From Polydactylus sextarius (lineage: Eukaryota; Chordata; Actinopteri; Polynemidae): a stretch of 64,000 nt of DNA. The stretch lies in the NCBI GenBank assembly GCA_016801845.1, contig CM028920.1:5659001-5723000 (forward strand), read 5' to 3'. A program made the position numbers and the translations under genes. Below the pieces are notes generated by a model that ran no database searches, had not been told where the DNA came from, and saw only the letters and a program-made list of their open reading frames with translations. Shown here one piece after another: positions 24,376-34,597 of this stretch (position 1 is the first letter of the stretch; each line of letters begins with the position of its first letter).

Positions 24376-26906
24376 CATTCCCAGACATGTCTGGTCACTG
24401 TACATATGTTGGTTACTCTGTTCTGTGCAGTACGTGACAATCACTGATCCAACGCAGGTGGGGAAGCAGCTTTTATTGATTTCAAAGGATGTTTCTCCTT
24501 GATGTATCGTAGCTAATTGCCGTTCCAGAGCTCACTTCTTTAAAAATAACCTTCAAAGCCTGAAGAGTTCCACTGGAATTTCAATACTTTCAACAAGAGC
24601 ATTCAGTTTTGTTTCATGGTTGGCTACTATTGTGAGTAACAAAACAAGTCAAGAGTTATTTTCTATTTCAAGTGAAGGTCATTGATGGTTTTAGTGCAAA
24701 TATCCACATTCGTATCCGCATTTCAGCCCTTAAAGTCGATCTGAAGCTCTTAACCCTTAAATATGGCCTTTTCAAAGTAAAACTTCCCTTTAAATAAACA
24801 AGATCAACCACACACATACTGAATACACACACCAATGCATCACTCAGAGCAGCACTCAGAGGTTCAAACAGCAGCTTTAGGTACTTTTTCAAGTGAATAT
24901 GTTTCAAGGTTAATAAAGCTGGAATGCTGGCTCTGGAAATTTAAGACAAAGTGACACAAAAGTGACTCTAGTTCACTTTGTGCCCATTTAACAACTACAC
25001 ACTGAATCAATACTCATGTCAGTGCTAAAAGGCGTCTACCATAGTAGCAGCAGCAATTACCAAAATACAAAGCTTGCATTTTAACCTGCTTCTCCCTTGA
25101 TACCTCTGGGCTTTTTTTCGACAACTCTTAACTTTTGAAGCTATTTTGTCATCAGTGCTGTTCATGGCAGGAGCATAGAGGCTGACAGGAGAGATTCAGA
25201 AAAAGGAAGCAGGGGGTAGAGGAGTGGGCCATCGCTGCGACCATAAGGACAAGGGGAAGTTTCTTATGTAAAGCGAGAGAGAAGGGTTGACCTTCCCAAG
25301 TAAACAGACTATGGGGCTGTGTCACATATTTGGCAGACACACAACTATTCCATCAGCTCCACCATAAATGGTAACGCTCTTAAACTGCACGGAGAGATAA
25401 AGCAGACACCCTCTCCTCACTCGTCCAACCCATCCACCTCACTCTTCTACCCATTACTCCCCCACCTGCCTCCAGCCCCCCATCCCTTCACCTCTGAGTC
25501 CTTACACTCTGTCATACCCACCCAACGCTTTATTTAATCAACGTTTTTATCCCTCCATCTCTGCATTGCAAAGGCATTTACATTCAGCTCGTCTGCGGCA
25601 CAGTTTCCCCAGCGGACTCACGTGTTTGTGTGTATGTATTTGTGTGAGTGCGCAGTTAAGAGATAGGAAGCAGACAGGGCTGCTCTGTTATGTGTCACAG
25701 ACAGTGAGGGTTCAGGCCCTTGGAGGCTGCATACACAGTGACAGGTTGCAGGGTAACAACACGTCTGGGTCTGAAGGACACGTGTGTGGTGTCGAGTATC
25801 TGCTGTGGTCTGTGTACCTAAGAGGCTGAGGCACAGCTGGAGTTGTTGTGGATATAGTGGACTGTGTGTGTTTGAAAGCCAGGATTTAAAGTTCAGGATT
25901 GTGGCTGCTGCTGAAGTTAAAGCTGCACTAATAAATGTTTTTATACATTAAGTTAAAAGATTATGTGTAATATGAGAGTCAAAATGAGGCGTTTTTTGCA
26001 TCTTTCATCCCCTTGTTTTGGTTTTTCTGCAGCAGTGCACAGTTGTTTTCAGTCAAAAAGTTTTGATAAACCCATTCTTTTCTACCTGATGGATACCTAA
26101 CCTAATGTTTTCATGACATGATCCTGGTTTTCTTTGTATTTTATCTCTAATTGCACAGATGCTCAGTGCATAAAAAGTTGGAAATGCATAAGTCCTATGT
26201 TCCAGCTACCTGCAATCGTGAACAAGACTTTAAAATGATTAAACTCTTTGACTCGGGGCAGCAACTCTTCACTGACCCAGAGGGAGTAGTAATCCACCTC
26301 TTTCCAGCAGAGAACCGTGGCCTCTGTCTTGAAGGTCCTGACTCTAATCCCATCCACTTCACACTTAGCTGCAATCTGCCCCAATGTACTTTGCACTGTG
26401 TGATGTGAATAGACGGCATATATCTAACAAATAACGTGCAATGGCTTTACCAACTATGAGAAATGTCTAAATGTTGCAGACATAACCTACAAAGGTGTAG
26501 TGTTTCAGACTGTAATTTGCAGTTGAATGGCTGCCCACAGTACATACATTCTTTTTGACTCTCTATTGATTAAAGTCATAAGACTCTTTAATTGCCGTAC
26601 TAGATATAATATTTCAAAGAGTATCTTTGTTCATTTTTTGCTAAAAACAGAGACTGCATTCATGAATACTGTTGTATTCACACACAGCTACAGAAAGTCT
26701 CTGTGATAAATAGACCATAAACACCCATCCGGTTCATAATCAGCATAATTCACAATTAATAAGCACATTATATGTCATTATTGCCAGCAGAGACATTGAT
26801 TGGCCTTTACAAATAGGTTGTGATTCACTTTGTATGCATGTACATCTCTCTCCATCATTTACTCCTCAGGGGTCGATGTTCTATCTACAACCTTATTTGC
26901 TAGATG

Positions 26907-26908
26907 TG

Positions 26909-26941
<33 letters not shown>
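26907..26941. repeat. (TG)n microsatellite
   Basis: Perfect TG run. Confidence 0.97.
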
Positions 26942-26942
<1 letters not shown>

Positions 26943-28596
26943 TCATCCATTTACAGAACAGGCTGGGGGGGTGGGCTGAACTTAAAAACAGGGCCAACTT
27001 GATTGATATGCTGTCCTATGCAACAGAGCAACAAATTTCTTAAAAGGACAGGTTTTAACTCCAAACATAAACTTTTACTCAGGAAGTTTTATCTCTGTCT
27101 ATCAGGGAGATGTATAGATTAGAGATTGTAGTGACCACAGTGGCATTGATGATCAATCTACTGGACTCTGTGGGAAGATAAACAATGAATGAAGTTTCTT
27201 GATTGTTCGGTAGGCTTCTACCAATAAAACTGTAACGCAAACTGGTCCTAAGCATTTATAACCAGTAATAAACTCACAAAATCAATTTGTAGCACACAAC
27301 CTCACACTGACAAAACAGTGCTACAATGAAGAGTCAACAGTTTCTATAAGACATTAGAAACTGTTGCTACAACCTCAGACCAATAGAGATGATACAGCTC
27401 AGTCTATTGAGCCAGGGACATCTGGATGCAACCCCTGGTTGCATCCAGATATGCTGAGCAAAGTTTTTACATTTTTCAAAAGGTGCAACAGGACACAGAA
27501 GTAATGATGACCTTTCATTAGATTTCAAAAGAGATTACAATTTGGTTTTAACAGCAATAAAGCAAGTTGAAAGAAGTTTGAATTTCCTGGAAGACTTTTA
27601 CTGTGATGCAGCTAAATAATTTGTTGTATTAGCATGAGTTAGCCTTCAACGGGTAATTGTCAGTATGAATACAATGTGGAGGTGGCTTGCACTTTTGGTT
27701 TGGAAGCAAATAATATAAAGTAGGAGAAATATAAGAAGGAGGATCTGGATTCTATTTGACTCCAACTGGAAGGTTATAGAAGATCATTTTTGTCTACAAT
27801 GCTACTTCAGACTGAAAGCACAATATTTTGACACTGCTCATTTGAACGATTATGTGCAAATGAAGCCATTACATCCATCTTCACACGAGTAAGCATTCGC
27901 GAATGGGAACCATAAATTTTAAAGCACTCAGCGTCACCTTTGGTTAATCCCCGTTTCGTTCCAAACCAAAGCCTCTTCATAGCATTGCATCACATGGCAG
28001 TTCAGTCAACAGAACTAGCTGGCCGATCCACAAAAATAACTATCCTGTTCAAACGAGTCAACCAACCATCTAGTCAACGCTTCCTATGATAGCAGCTTAG
28101 CAGCTATCATAGGAAGGCTACTGAACTCAACTTGTGCAACATGAAGATCTAACTCGGCGACTTTCATGAGGGTACACATTATGTAGAAGCAGACATATTG
28201 GCTTGTGGATGCATGGAAATTGAAACCCAGCCTCTCCTCCATGTGGACAGAGTTACATTGACAAACAGAGGATTAGTGATCCTTGTGTCTATTGGATGTT
28301 GATGAGCTTGCAATCAATGAAGCGTCCCACTACAGTTTTCTGCAGTCTTTCTGGAGACTGGGGGGATCAAGGTTACCCAAAGAGGGAAAGAGAGAGAGAG
28401 AAAAGACACAAGTCTGAAATAGTTTGAATGACAGAAGAAATGAAGTGAAGGGAAACAAATTATAAAAGATAAAGAGGATGGAGATAATGTAAGAAAAGTA
28501 AAGGGAAAGAAGGAACAGAAATGCCATATGAAAAAGAAAGAAAAAAAAAAGGCAAAATTGAAAAAAGGTGTGGATTAAAATGCTACAAAGCCCCCT

Positions 28597-28599
<3 letters not shown>

Positions 28600-28630
<31 letters not shown>
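28600..28630. repeat. (TG)n microsatellite
   Basis: Perfect TG run. Confidence 0.97.
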
Positions 28631-28632
<2 letters not shown>

Positions 28633-29459
28633 TTGTGCTGAGGATGTTCATCTGGTTATGTTTATATGTACTGGGTCAAGGACTGAAGGTAACCCAATAA
28701 AAGCTGGCCAGGCTTCAACCACCCACATTTCTGAAATTGTCACAAGTCACAAGTTAAAGTGTAAGTTTTAAATAAAAGTAGAAGAACTCAAACCACACAC
28801 GGTGTCACTGCAGTGAAAGAGCACCTCATGCAAACTAATCCAGTCTCTCCAGCACCTTTCTCTTTCAGAACCTCCATCAAAGCTGCAGCTACCTAGAGAA
28901 AAGAGAACACCCAATGACTGAGTCCCAAATATTCAACCTACAAAAGCATTGAGAAGAAGAAGAAAAGTAGAGAGAAGAACTTGAGTCCGACATGATCTAC
29001 TTAAACTTAAATTTCCTAGTTGAACCACAACATCCCTGACTCCTGTATGGAGGTATCCAATTTCTTCATGGTACAGGTAGGCAGAAATATGATGAGCGGA
29101 AAGAACAAACATGGGAGGACTTGTGGCATCATCCACAAGTACTGACTCAATATATTCAGTGTTGGAGATTTTTAATAATATCACCCTCACTTCTAACCAG
29201 ACAGACCTTCCAGAGTAAATACGACCCTTGGTATTGTTTGTCCACACCAAAGAAGTTTGCAGTACATCAGCTTGACTGGATCATCGTCCAGTCTTCCTTT
29301 AAGCTTTGTCACAAACTTTGTGTATTGAAGCAGCTTCCAACCACTCTCTCGTTTAGGAGTTTGTCACCAGAGGTCAGCAAGTCTCTCAGGGAGTGTGTTG
29401 AGTGGACAGACTGGAATGTACTGCCACAGTCACAGGGGAACTCATATTGACAGAGGGGC

Positions 29460-30370
29460 TGTTTGCAACAAAGACTATGTTAACTTCTGTAGGGATGCAC
29501 TGTTTTCCCTTTCTCCCGCAAAGCTGCAGCTTGCCCTTGCCCTTGGTTCTACCACATGTTTGCAGCCTCATCACTTCAACTGCAGCACCTAGTGTGGATG
29601 ATGTGTGGACTAGACAGCCCAACTGAGTGAGCCTCTGCAGATGATTTTCAAACAGAGAGGGACCCAGTTCTGCGGAAGACATTATGCACCAGTACATGGG
29701 GCGTCTAGGTCAGCTGAGTAACTACAGACCAGTGGAGCTCACATTATACATCACAAGGACCACGGAGTGGCTACTTCACTGCCTGAAATGCTAATGCCAA
29801 GCATTTGCATAGGATCCCTGCAGTTACATACAGCAAAACAGTATAGTAGATGAGACATGCTTCAGAGGGTTTGCTCTTATTGGGATGAGCCAGGTGGTGA
29901 TACGAAGATTATGTTTTTTGATTTTTAAATCACTTTGTACTCCAGTAAATGTCCTAATACTTAGAGATAAGCCCAAAAGGATACCAGTGGATCCTGGATC
30001 ACAGACAACCATAGTTTGTCAGGCTGTGGGGGACTGCGCCTCTGGGAAGGCAGTGAACAGCAAGGGGCCTCCACAGGACACTCTTTTGGCTCCTTTCCCA
30101 TGCACATTATACACAGCACCACTGCTACATCCAGAAAATACTCTGACAATATTGCTATCATTGTGTGCATCAGGAAAGGGGAAGAGGGGGTGTGCAGAGA
30201 CCTGACATTGGCCTTCTGTGACTGGAGTGATAAGAACTGCCTCCCACTGATCTGTCTATGTTCACGTCCTGCATCCCACATGTTGTTAGGTTTTAGGCTA
30301 CAAAATCACTGGGTTAAGGAAAAGATCCTGCTTCATGCCAAAACCAAGGCCATCATCTCTTTCCAACCTT
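29460..30370 (+). pseudogene. Degraded LINE reverse transcriptase (Rex1/L2-like)
   Basis: Pieces in shifting frames follow RT order. They are LSNYRPVELTLYITRTTEW (cf. LNDYRPVALTSHIMKT), LRDKPKRIPVDP, then GGLRLWEGSEQQGASTG. A GPPQDTLLAPF stretch in another frame (cf. GAPQGTVLAPF) is followed by KYSDNIAIIVCIRKGEEGV and CRDLTLAFCDWSDKNCL. The catalytic motif YSDN replaces (F/Y)xDD. Several frameshifts and stops are present. The clade assignment is tentative. The region upstream to about 29100 may belong to the same insertion but was not recognised. Confidence 0.7.
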
Positions 30371-31481
30371 GAAGATAGATTCAGTGTGAACAATGTGACT
30401 TGGCACTTAATAGTTTTCCAATACATTCAATATTAGGATTTCTCCAAATTGAAGACAGCTTTATATTTCCTACAAAAATATCAGATTATGAAAGGAATTC
30501 TTAGACAGGGTCAACAACTACGGTTGATATGAATCACTGCTGGAACCTGCACTGTAACCAACCTTCTTTAGTGGCTCTGGTATCTGCCAGAACTTGATGG
30601 ATCCACTTTCCCTACAGTTTCTTAGTAGAATTGAATTATTCTGCCGCAGCATGCTGCCAACTTTAGGGGCTTCAGAATTTAAATGGCAATTAATAGAGAG
30701 TACTGGTAGTGTATCAGAGCTCTGTGTCACAAGATAACCTTTGTTTGGATTGGACTGGAAGTGAGCGGTCATCTTTAGCTTTGCTGATATCTATCTGAAC
30801 ATATCAGGAAGAGGTAGGGTTGAATAAACTTCCAACTTCAGTGGCTAATTTTCTCAAAAGGTTGCATTCATGGATTGGTGAAATCTAATCACACTAAGTG
30901 TCAGAAGACCTCCAGATGTAGCCTGACTGTGGCGATAACTTTCAGATTCCAACATGTTCCGTGTGTATTTACAACTTATGCTTACGTGCCTTTTTCCTAA
31001 TCGAGACACGCTACCCGACCCACACTGCATGTTAGTATCAGGTGTAAATGGGGTCAAAGAGACAAAAAACCCAGGAGTGAAAAACAACATTGTTGAAGAA
31101 TAAAAAAAAACACAGAGAAAATCTCTGTCAGATGTTGTGGGGCCTTCCTCACCCGTTAAATCACCCCTGCTTCTTTTTCTCTCTCTGTATCCTCCGTCTC
31201 TCATACTCTCTCTCTCTGGCTGTAATTACGCTTGTGTAAACAAAAGAGACCAGAGAGAGACATCAGGAATTCCAGTTGGGCCTGTGGGATCAGTGTAGTT
31301 TACACAATCACACACAATGACACACATGTACACGGAGGATCTATACTTTAAACTAATACCTTCCTGCTATTTTTCTGCTTCCTGCTTTGTGAAGTCACTC
31401 ACTGATGCATTATACAGCAGCTGTATTCAACTTCACACACTCACAATTTTCTCAATGAGACATAAAGAAATATACACCGAC

Positions 31482-31882
31482 CTGCTCATGATACTCGATC
31501 CCCATGCTCAGTGTGTTGATCAGAATGGCGATCATAATCCCTCTGCCAAAGTACTTGCTGTCCACGATTTTCCTGAACGTGTCACACACCAGCCGCCAGA
31601 AGTGAACAATCTTTGCTGCTGTTTTCCCCAGTCTACGGTGTTTCTTTTTCGGCTGCCGGCTGTCTCTCCTGTCCCTGTGGTGGAGGTCCTGGGTGAACTC
31701 GTATACACCCTCGCTGTCGGAATCACCGGGTGTCTCGTTGCCCTCTGTTCCACCCTCCGATTCATTGGCCAGGGCCTTGGCACAATAGGGGCAGCTCTCT
31801 GGGTCCAAAGTCAAAGCAGCCGTGTCCATGGCGCTGCTCGTGGTGCTGAGGTCACGGGCTGACAGCTGGCAGGAGAGCTGGG
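31482..31882 (-). CDS. cacna1g: cacna1g exon: distal I-II linker and IIS1
   Basis: This 401 bp exon has a gctgcag acceptor. Two bases complete a split Ala codon, and 133 codons end in phase 0 at EYHEQ. The linker part contains PESCPYCAKAL, a CxxC pair conserved in Cav3.1 (SCPYCARA), then DSDSEGVYEFTQD and a basic patch (KKKHRRLGK). The membrane-proximal part reads FWRLVCDTFRKIVDSKYFG, followed by the IIS1 helix (RGIMIAILINTLSMGIEY). These match Cav3.1 better than Cav3.2, which has a different sequence before IVDSKYF. The donor is gtcggt, a weak match to consensus, and opens a 15.2 kb intron. Confidence 0.96.
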
Positions 31883-32657
31883 CTGCAGCGGAGAGATAAA
31901 GGTCAAATGGAGAAAGTGAGACAAAGCAGAGGAAACTGTAGCAAAATCAGCATGATTGTGATAAGTTACACCAACTAAATGCTTTCGACAAATTGTCAAG
32001 TTCGGTGAAAGAGCTCTGTTGCGGACAACATTTTTGGGTAGTTGCGTGTGTGTCAGAGGGAGTGTGTCTGAAGTGATGGGCAGTGTGTGCACTGTATGAG
32101 TAATGGCTCTTCTCCTGTCTGGCTGGCAGCCATCATCTCCACTGTCTGTACAACCTGATCAGACCTGGCCTGACTATTGCTTAGGCCACTCCACTGGCTT
32201 TTAGAACTTGGCCACAGGCAGACAAAGTTGGCTTCAAGCTCGGACATGAGGTATTAACATTTATTGACTGGAATTAGCACTGTTTCTCACAGAAAAAACA
32301 ACTTGGTACTGCGTTTTTGTTTGAAGCTTAATCACGACAAATCAATGCTGTACTCCACCAAATAGGTGATTACAGAAAAACGCACTGTTCCAGTTGTGTG
32401 TCACTTGATTTACTCCACCACTGACATGGAAATTAAACACTGATTCTGAGTGAATGAGATACTCTTGTTATTTTCAAATCCCTTTATGCTTTCCAGTTTT
32501 TTTTTTTTTTGCAAAACAAACCCTATCCTCCACATCTAACTCAGAAGGAATGTTCTTAATGGAGCTAATCAAACACTTTCCAAGTTTTTGATTGTATCTG
32601 TGATCATGATTCTCAGCTGTGTGCCTGTGTATTCTCAGTTTGTGGTCAGTTGTCTAC
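31883..32657 (-). other. cacna1g: cacna1g intron within the I-II linker (775 bp)
   Basis: The intron splits an Ala codon (G|CC). Apart from a T-run at about 32499-32510, nothing was noted. Confidence 0.9.
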
Positions 32658-33558
32658 CTGTGGGAGTGTGTGTGTCCACCAGGCTTGATGGTCGTTTCTC
32701 CAGGGGCATGGGTGGGATGTTGAGGTTGAAGTTGATATTAGTCAGAGTGCTGGCTGCAACACTTCCTCGTCTGGACTCTGCTAGGGCTCGGGCCTGCAGG
32801 GTGGGATAGTTTTTAGGACCTGGAGCAGCAAAGGGCACCGAGTTCCTCTTCATGGCCCTTGACCCAGGAGTAGGGACCAAAGAGAAGGAGCTTGGAGTTG
32901 GTCCCATGAGTGTGGATGAAGGGGTACAGTGAAGAGTTTCCATATTGAATACGCTATGAACTGAAGCTGAATCAGTCCCTGCGGTGGGATTGGCCAAAGT
33001 GGCAAGATTTGAATCAGAGGTGGTTGCTGTCACAGAAGAGGGCAGCGCCAAAGCAAGATTTCCTGGAGCAGTTGTTGTTGCAAGAGCCCCTCCATTGTTG
33101 TTATGGGCACCAGCCTCCACGTCCCTACCCTCCATACATCGGATGCCCGCTCCACCCCTGACACTGCCATTCCCTAGGTGGTAATGGTGGTGGTGGTGAT
33201 GGTGCACCATGTGATGAACAGACATGGATCCCTGCCTGGATTTCCTCCTCCTTCTCTGGCTCTGGCTACGCTGGGTCTCTGTGGTCAGGGCCAGGACACC
33301 AATGTTAAACCCAGCACGGCGAGCCAAGAACCTGAAGATACGGACCACTTGCTTGGCTCCTTTGCGGATAATGTGAACAAGGTACTTGAGGAGCTCATCG
33401 TAGCAGGAGCCCGGTTCGGACAGGGAGGCCAGAGTACTGGCGTTGGACATGAAGCGCACCCGTTGCTCCTTCATCAGCTGGCTCTCCCTTTGCTTGGTCT
33501 CTGAGAACTGAGTGGCAATGACTACCAGGCACAGGTTGATCATGAAGAATGAACCAAT
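32658..33558 (-). CDS. cacna1g: cacna1g exon: end of IS6, gating brake, His tract, I-II linker
   Basis: This 901 bp exon has a gtcctcag acceptor and a gtagac donor. It encodes 300 codons and the first base of a split Ala codon. IS6 ends IGSFFMINLCLVVIATQF, followed by SETKQRESQL. The next segment (SEPGSCYDELLKYLVHIIRKG) is the helix-loop-helix gating brake that limits opening of T-type channels near rest. A basic RRRRKSR stretch and a His tract (VHHHHHHHYHLGNG) follow. The remainder is low-complexity, rich in Ala, Thr, Ser and Asn, and likely disordered. It retains SVHS, which aligns with the mammalian linker, and ends NFNLNIPPMP then THTPT. The middle resembles mammals little, as is usual for this fast-evolving cytoplasmic loop. 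Confidence 0.96.
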
Positions 33559-33674
33559 CTGAGGACAATAAAGAGTGGGTGGCATCGTTATTCACATGAT
33601 AACAGTTGTTATTTACTCATACTAGATGCTCACACATCCATCTTGTGACTGACCCACCACAAAGTGGTACTTAC

Positions 33675-33767
33675 AATGATGAGCAGGATGAAGTAGATGA
33701 AGTTGTAGAAGGAGTGAGCATCCATTACAAAGTACATGATGTCCACCCAGCCCTCCAGCGTGATCAC
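33675..33767 (-). CDS. cacna1g: cacna1g exon: domain I pore loop and start of IS6
   Basis: This 93 bp exon (31 codons, phase 0 at both ends) has a ctttag acceptor and a gtaagt donor. It begins VITLEGWVDIMYFVMDAHS and continues into the first half of IS6 (FYNFIYFILLII). Glu in TLEGW is the domain I selectivity-filter residue that helps coordinate Ca2+. The exon matches mammalian Cav3.1 essentially residue for residue. The intron to the next exon is the shortest in the window (116 bp). Confidence 0.97.
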
Positions 33768-34296
33768 CTAAAGAGGAAGAAGAACAGATTAAAAAAAGGA
33801 TGATATCAAGACATAAGCAAAGAAAGCAGCTGCTGAAAAAGTAGAATTAAAAATACAGATTAAAAGGTCGTAATTCAGAGTCTACCAAATGCCAAGAGTC
33901 AGCAGAAGACTAATCCCCAACATTTCTTTTGTATGCTTTACCTCATGCAAGGAAACCCAAGCAGCAGCCAGACTTATGAGAGAGCTCATCTTCAAGCTGG
34001 CTTTCGTCCTCAAAAATTACCCCCCTCAGCTAGAAAGTGGCTAATGAATACTACTATGAATACTACAACAAAAGGTTTTTCAAATGATGTGAAGATAGCA
34101 AATAAATGGTGCGGAATAATGAGACTGCAGTGTGGTGGTATGACTGCGGTAAGTTGCTAATCTTGTACGGCCTTTTTTCTGTGATACAGGGGCCACTAGG
34201 GCAATTTGTCAATTTGTATTACAGCTTTGCTTCAACAAAATCATGCTGTGTGTGTCTCTGTGAAGAAACTATGTATTAAATGAATGATTGTCTTAC
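33768..34296 (-). other. cacna1g: cacna1g intron before the pore-loop exon (529 bp)
   Basis: This is a phase 0 intron between AIFQ and VITLEG. Nothing notable was seen. Confidence 0.9.
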
Positions 34297-34597
34297 CTGG
34301 AAAATAGCAATCCAGGCATAACAGATGTTGTCAAAGTTGATGGCTCCTTTGAAGGGGTTGTTCATGCCGGCAGAGCACTTAGTGTAATACTGATTCCAGT
34401 TAATGCAAGTGGTGTTGTCAGTGTTGTTATATGACTCGTAGCCCAGGTTGCATTGCAGGCCTCCCTCGTATAGCTTGGGTACTGAGCTGCAGTCCCTCAT
34501 GCCATTGTCTTTGCGCTGAGAGCAGATGAAGGGGTTCTCATCGTCGTTTTCAGTGTGGTAGTAGTCCTGCCACTTGTCTGACCTCACAGACAAGGGG
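34297..34597 (-). CDS. cacna1g: cacna1g exon: domain I extracellular turret loop up to the pore helix
   Basis: This 301 bp exon (one base plus 100 codons) has a gtaaga donor after AIFQ. It encodes the long disulfide-bonded S5-P loop of domain I: YYHTENDDENPFICSQ, then DCSSVP, LQCNLGYE, the glycosylation sequons NNT and NTT, TTCINWNQYYTKCSAG, and NPFKGAINFDNICYAWIAIFQ. I chose the acceptor (aag|C) so that the exon starts PLSV, as in mammals. Two other in-frame AGs nearby (starts at 34603 and 34582) are possible. The residue before Tyr-Ala-Trp is Cys, where mammalian Cav3 proteins have Gly as I recall, which adds one cysteine to the loop. Confidence 0.95.

Larger units (their letters stand above)
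16295..31481 (-). other. cacna1g: cacna1g 15.2 kb intron between IIS1 and IIS2
   Basis: No exon was recognised. From left to right the intron holds CA/TG arrays (16490-16507, 16661-16701, 16997-17059), a foldback repeat (about 17505-18060), a TGACC-type repeat (18975-19590) and a minus LINE-type tail (19612-19662). Next come a T-run (20934-20956), a possible conserved block (21590-21790), a foldback-repeat arm (22195-22440), a LINE RT fragment (22563-22705) and a LINE-type 3' tail (24175-24375). TG arrays follow at 26907-26941 and 28600-28630, a hairpin cluster at 27287-27450 with another hairpin at 28081-28115, and a degraded LINE RT at 29460-30370. 25000-26800 and 30400-31400 show nothing I can name. 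Confidence 0.85.

Noticed and set aside
27395..27450. tRNA-like SINE head (acagctcagtctattgagcc, then ggttgcatcc)
   Set aside because: The A- and B-box resemblance is weak and the region is better described by its perfect hairpin.
32984..33504. Plus-strand open frames opposite the I-II linker exon
   Set aside because: They are antisense shadows of a long GC-rich coding exon. The minus-strand frame is the one matching the channel.
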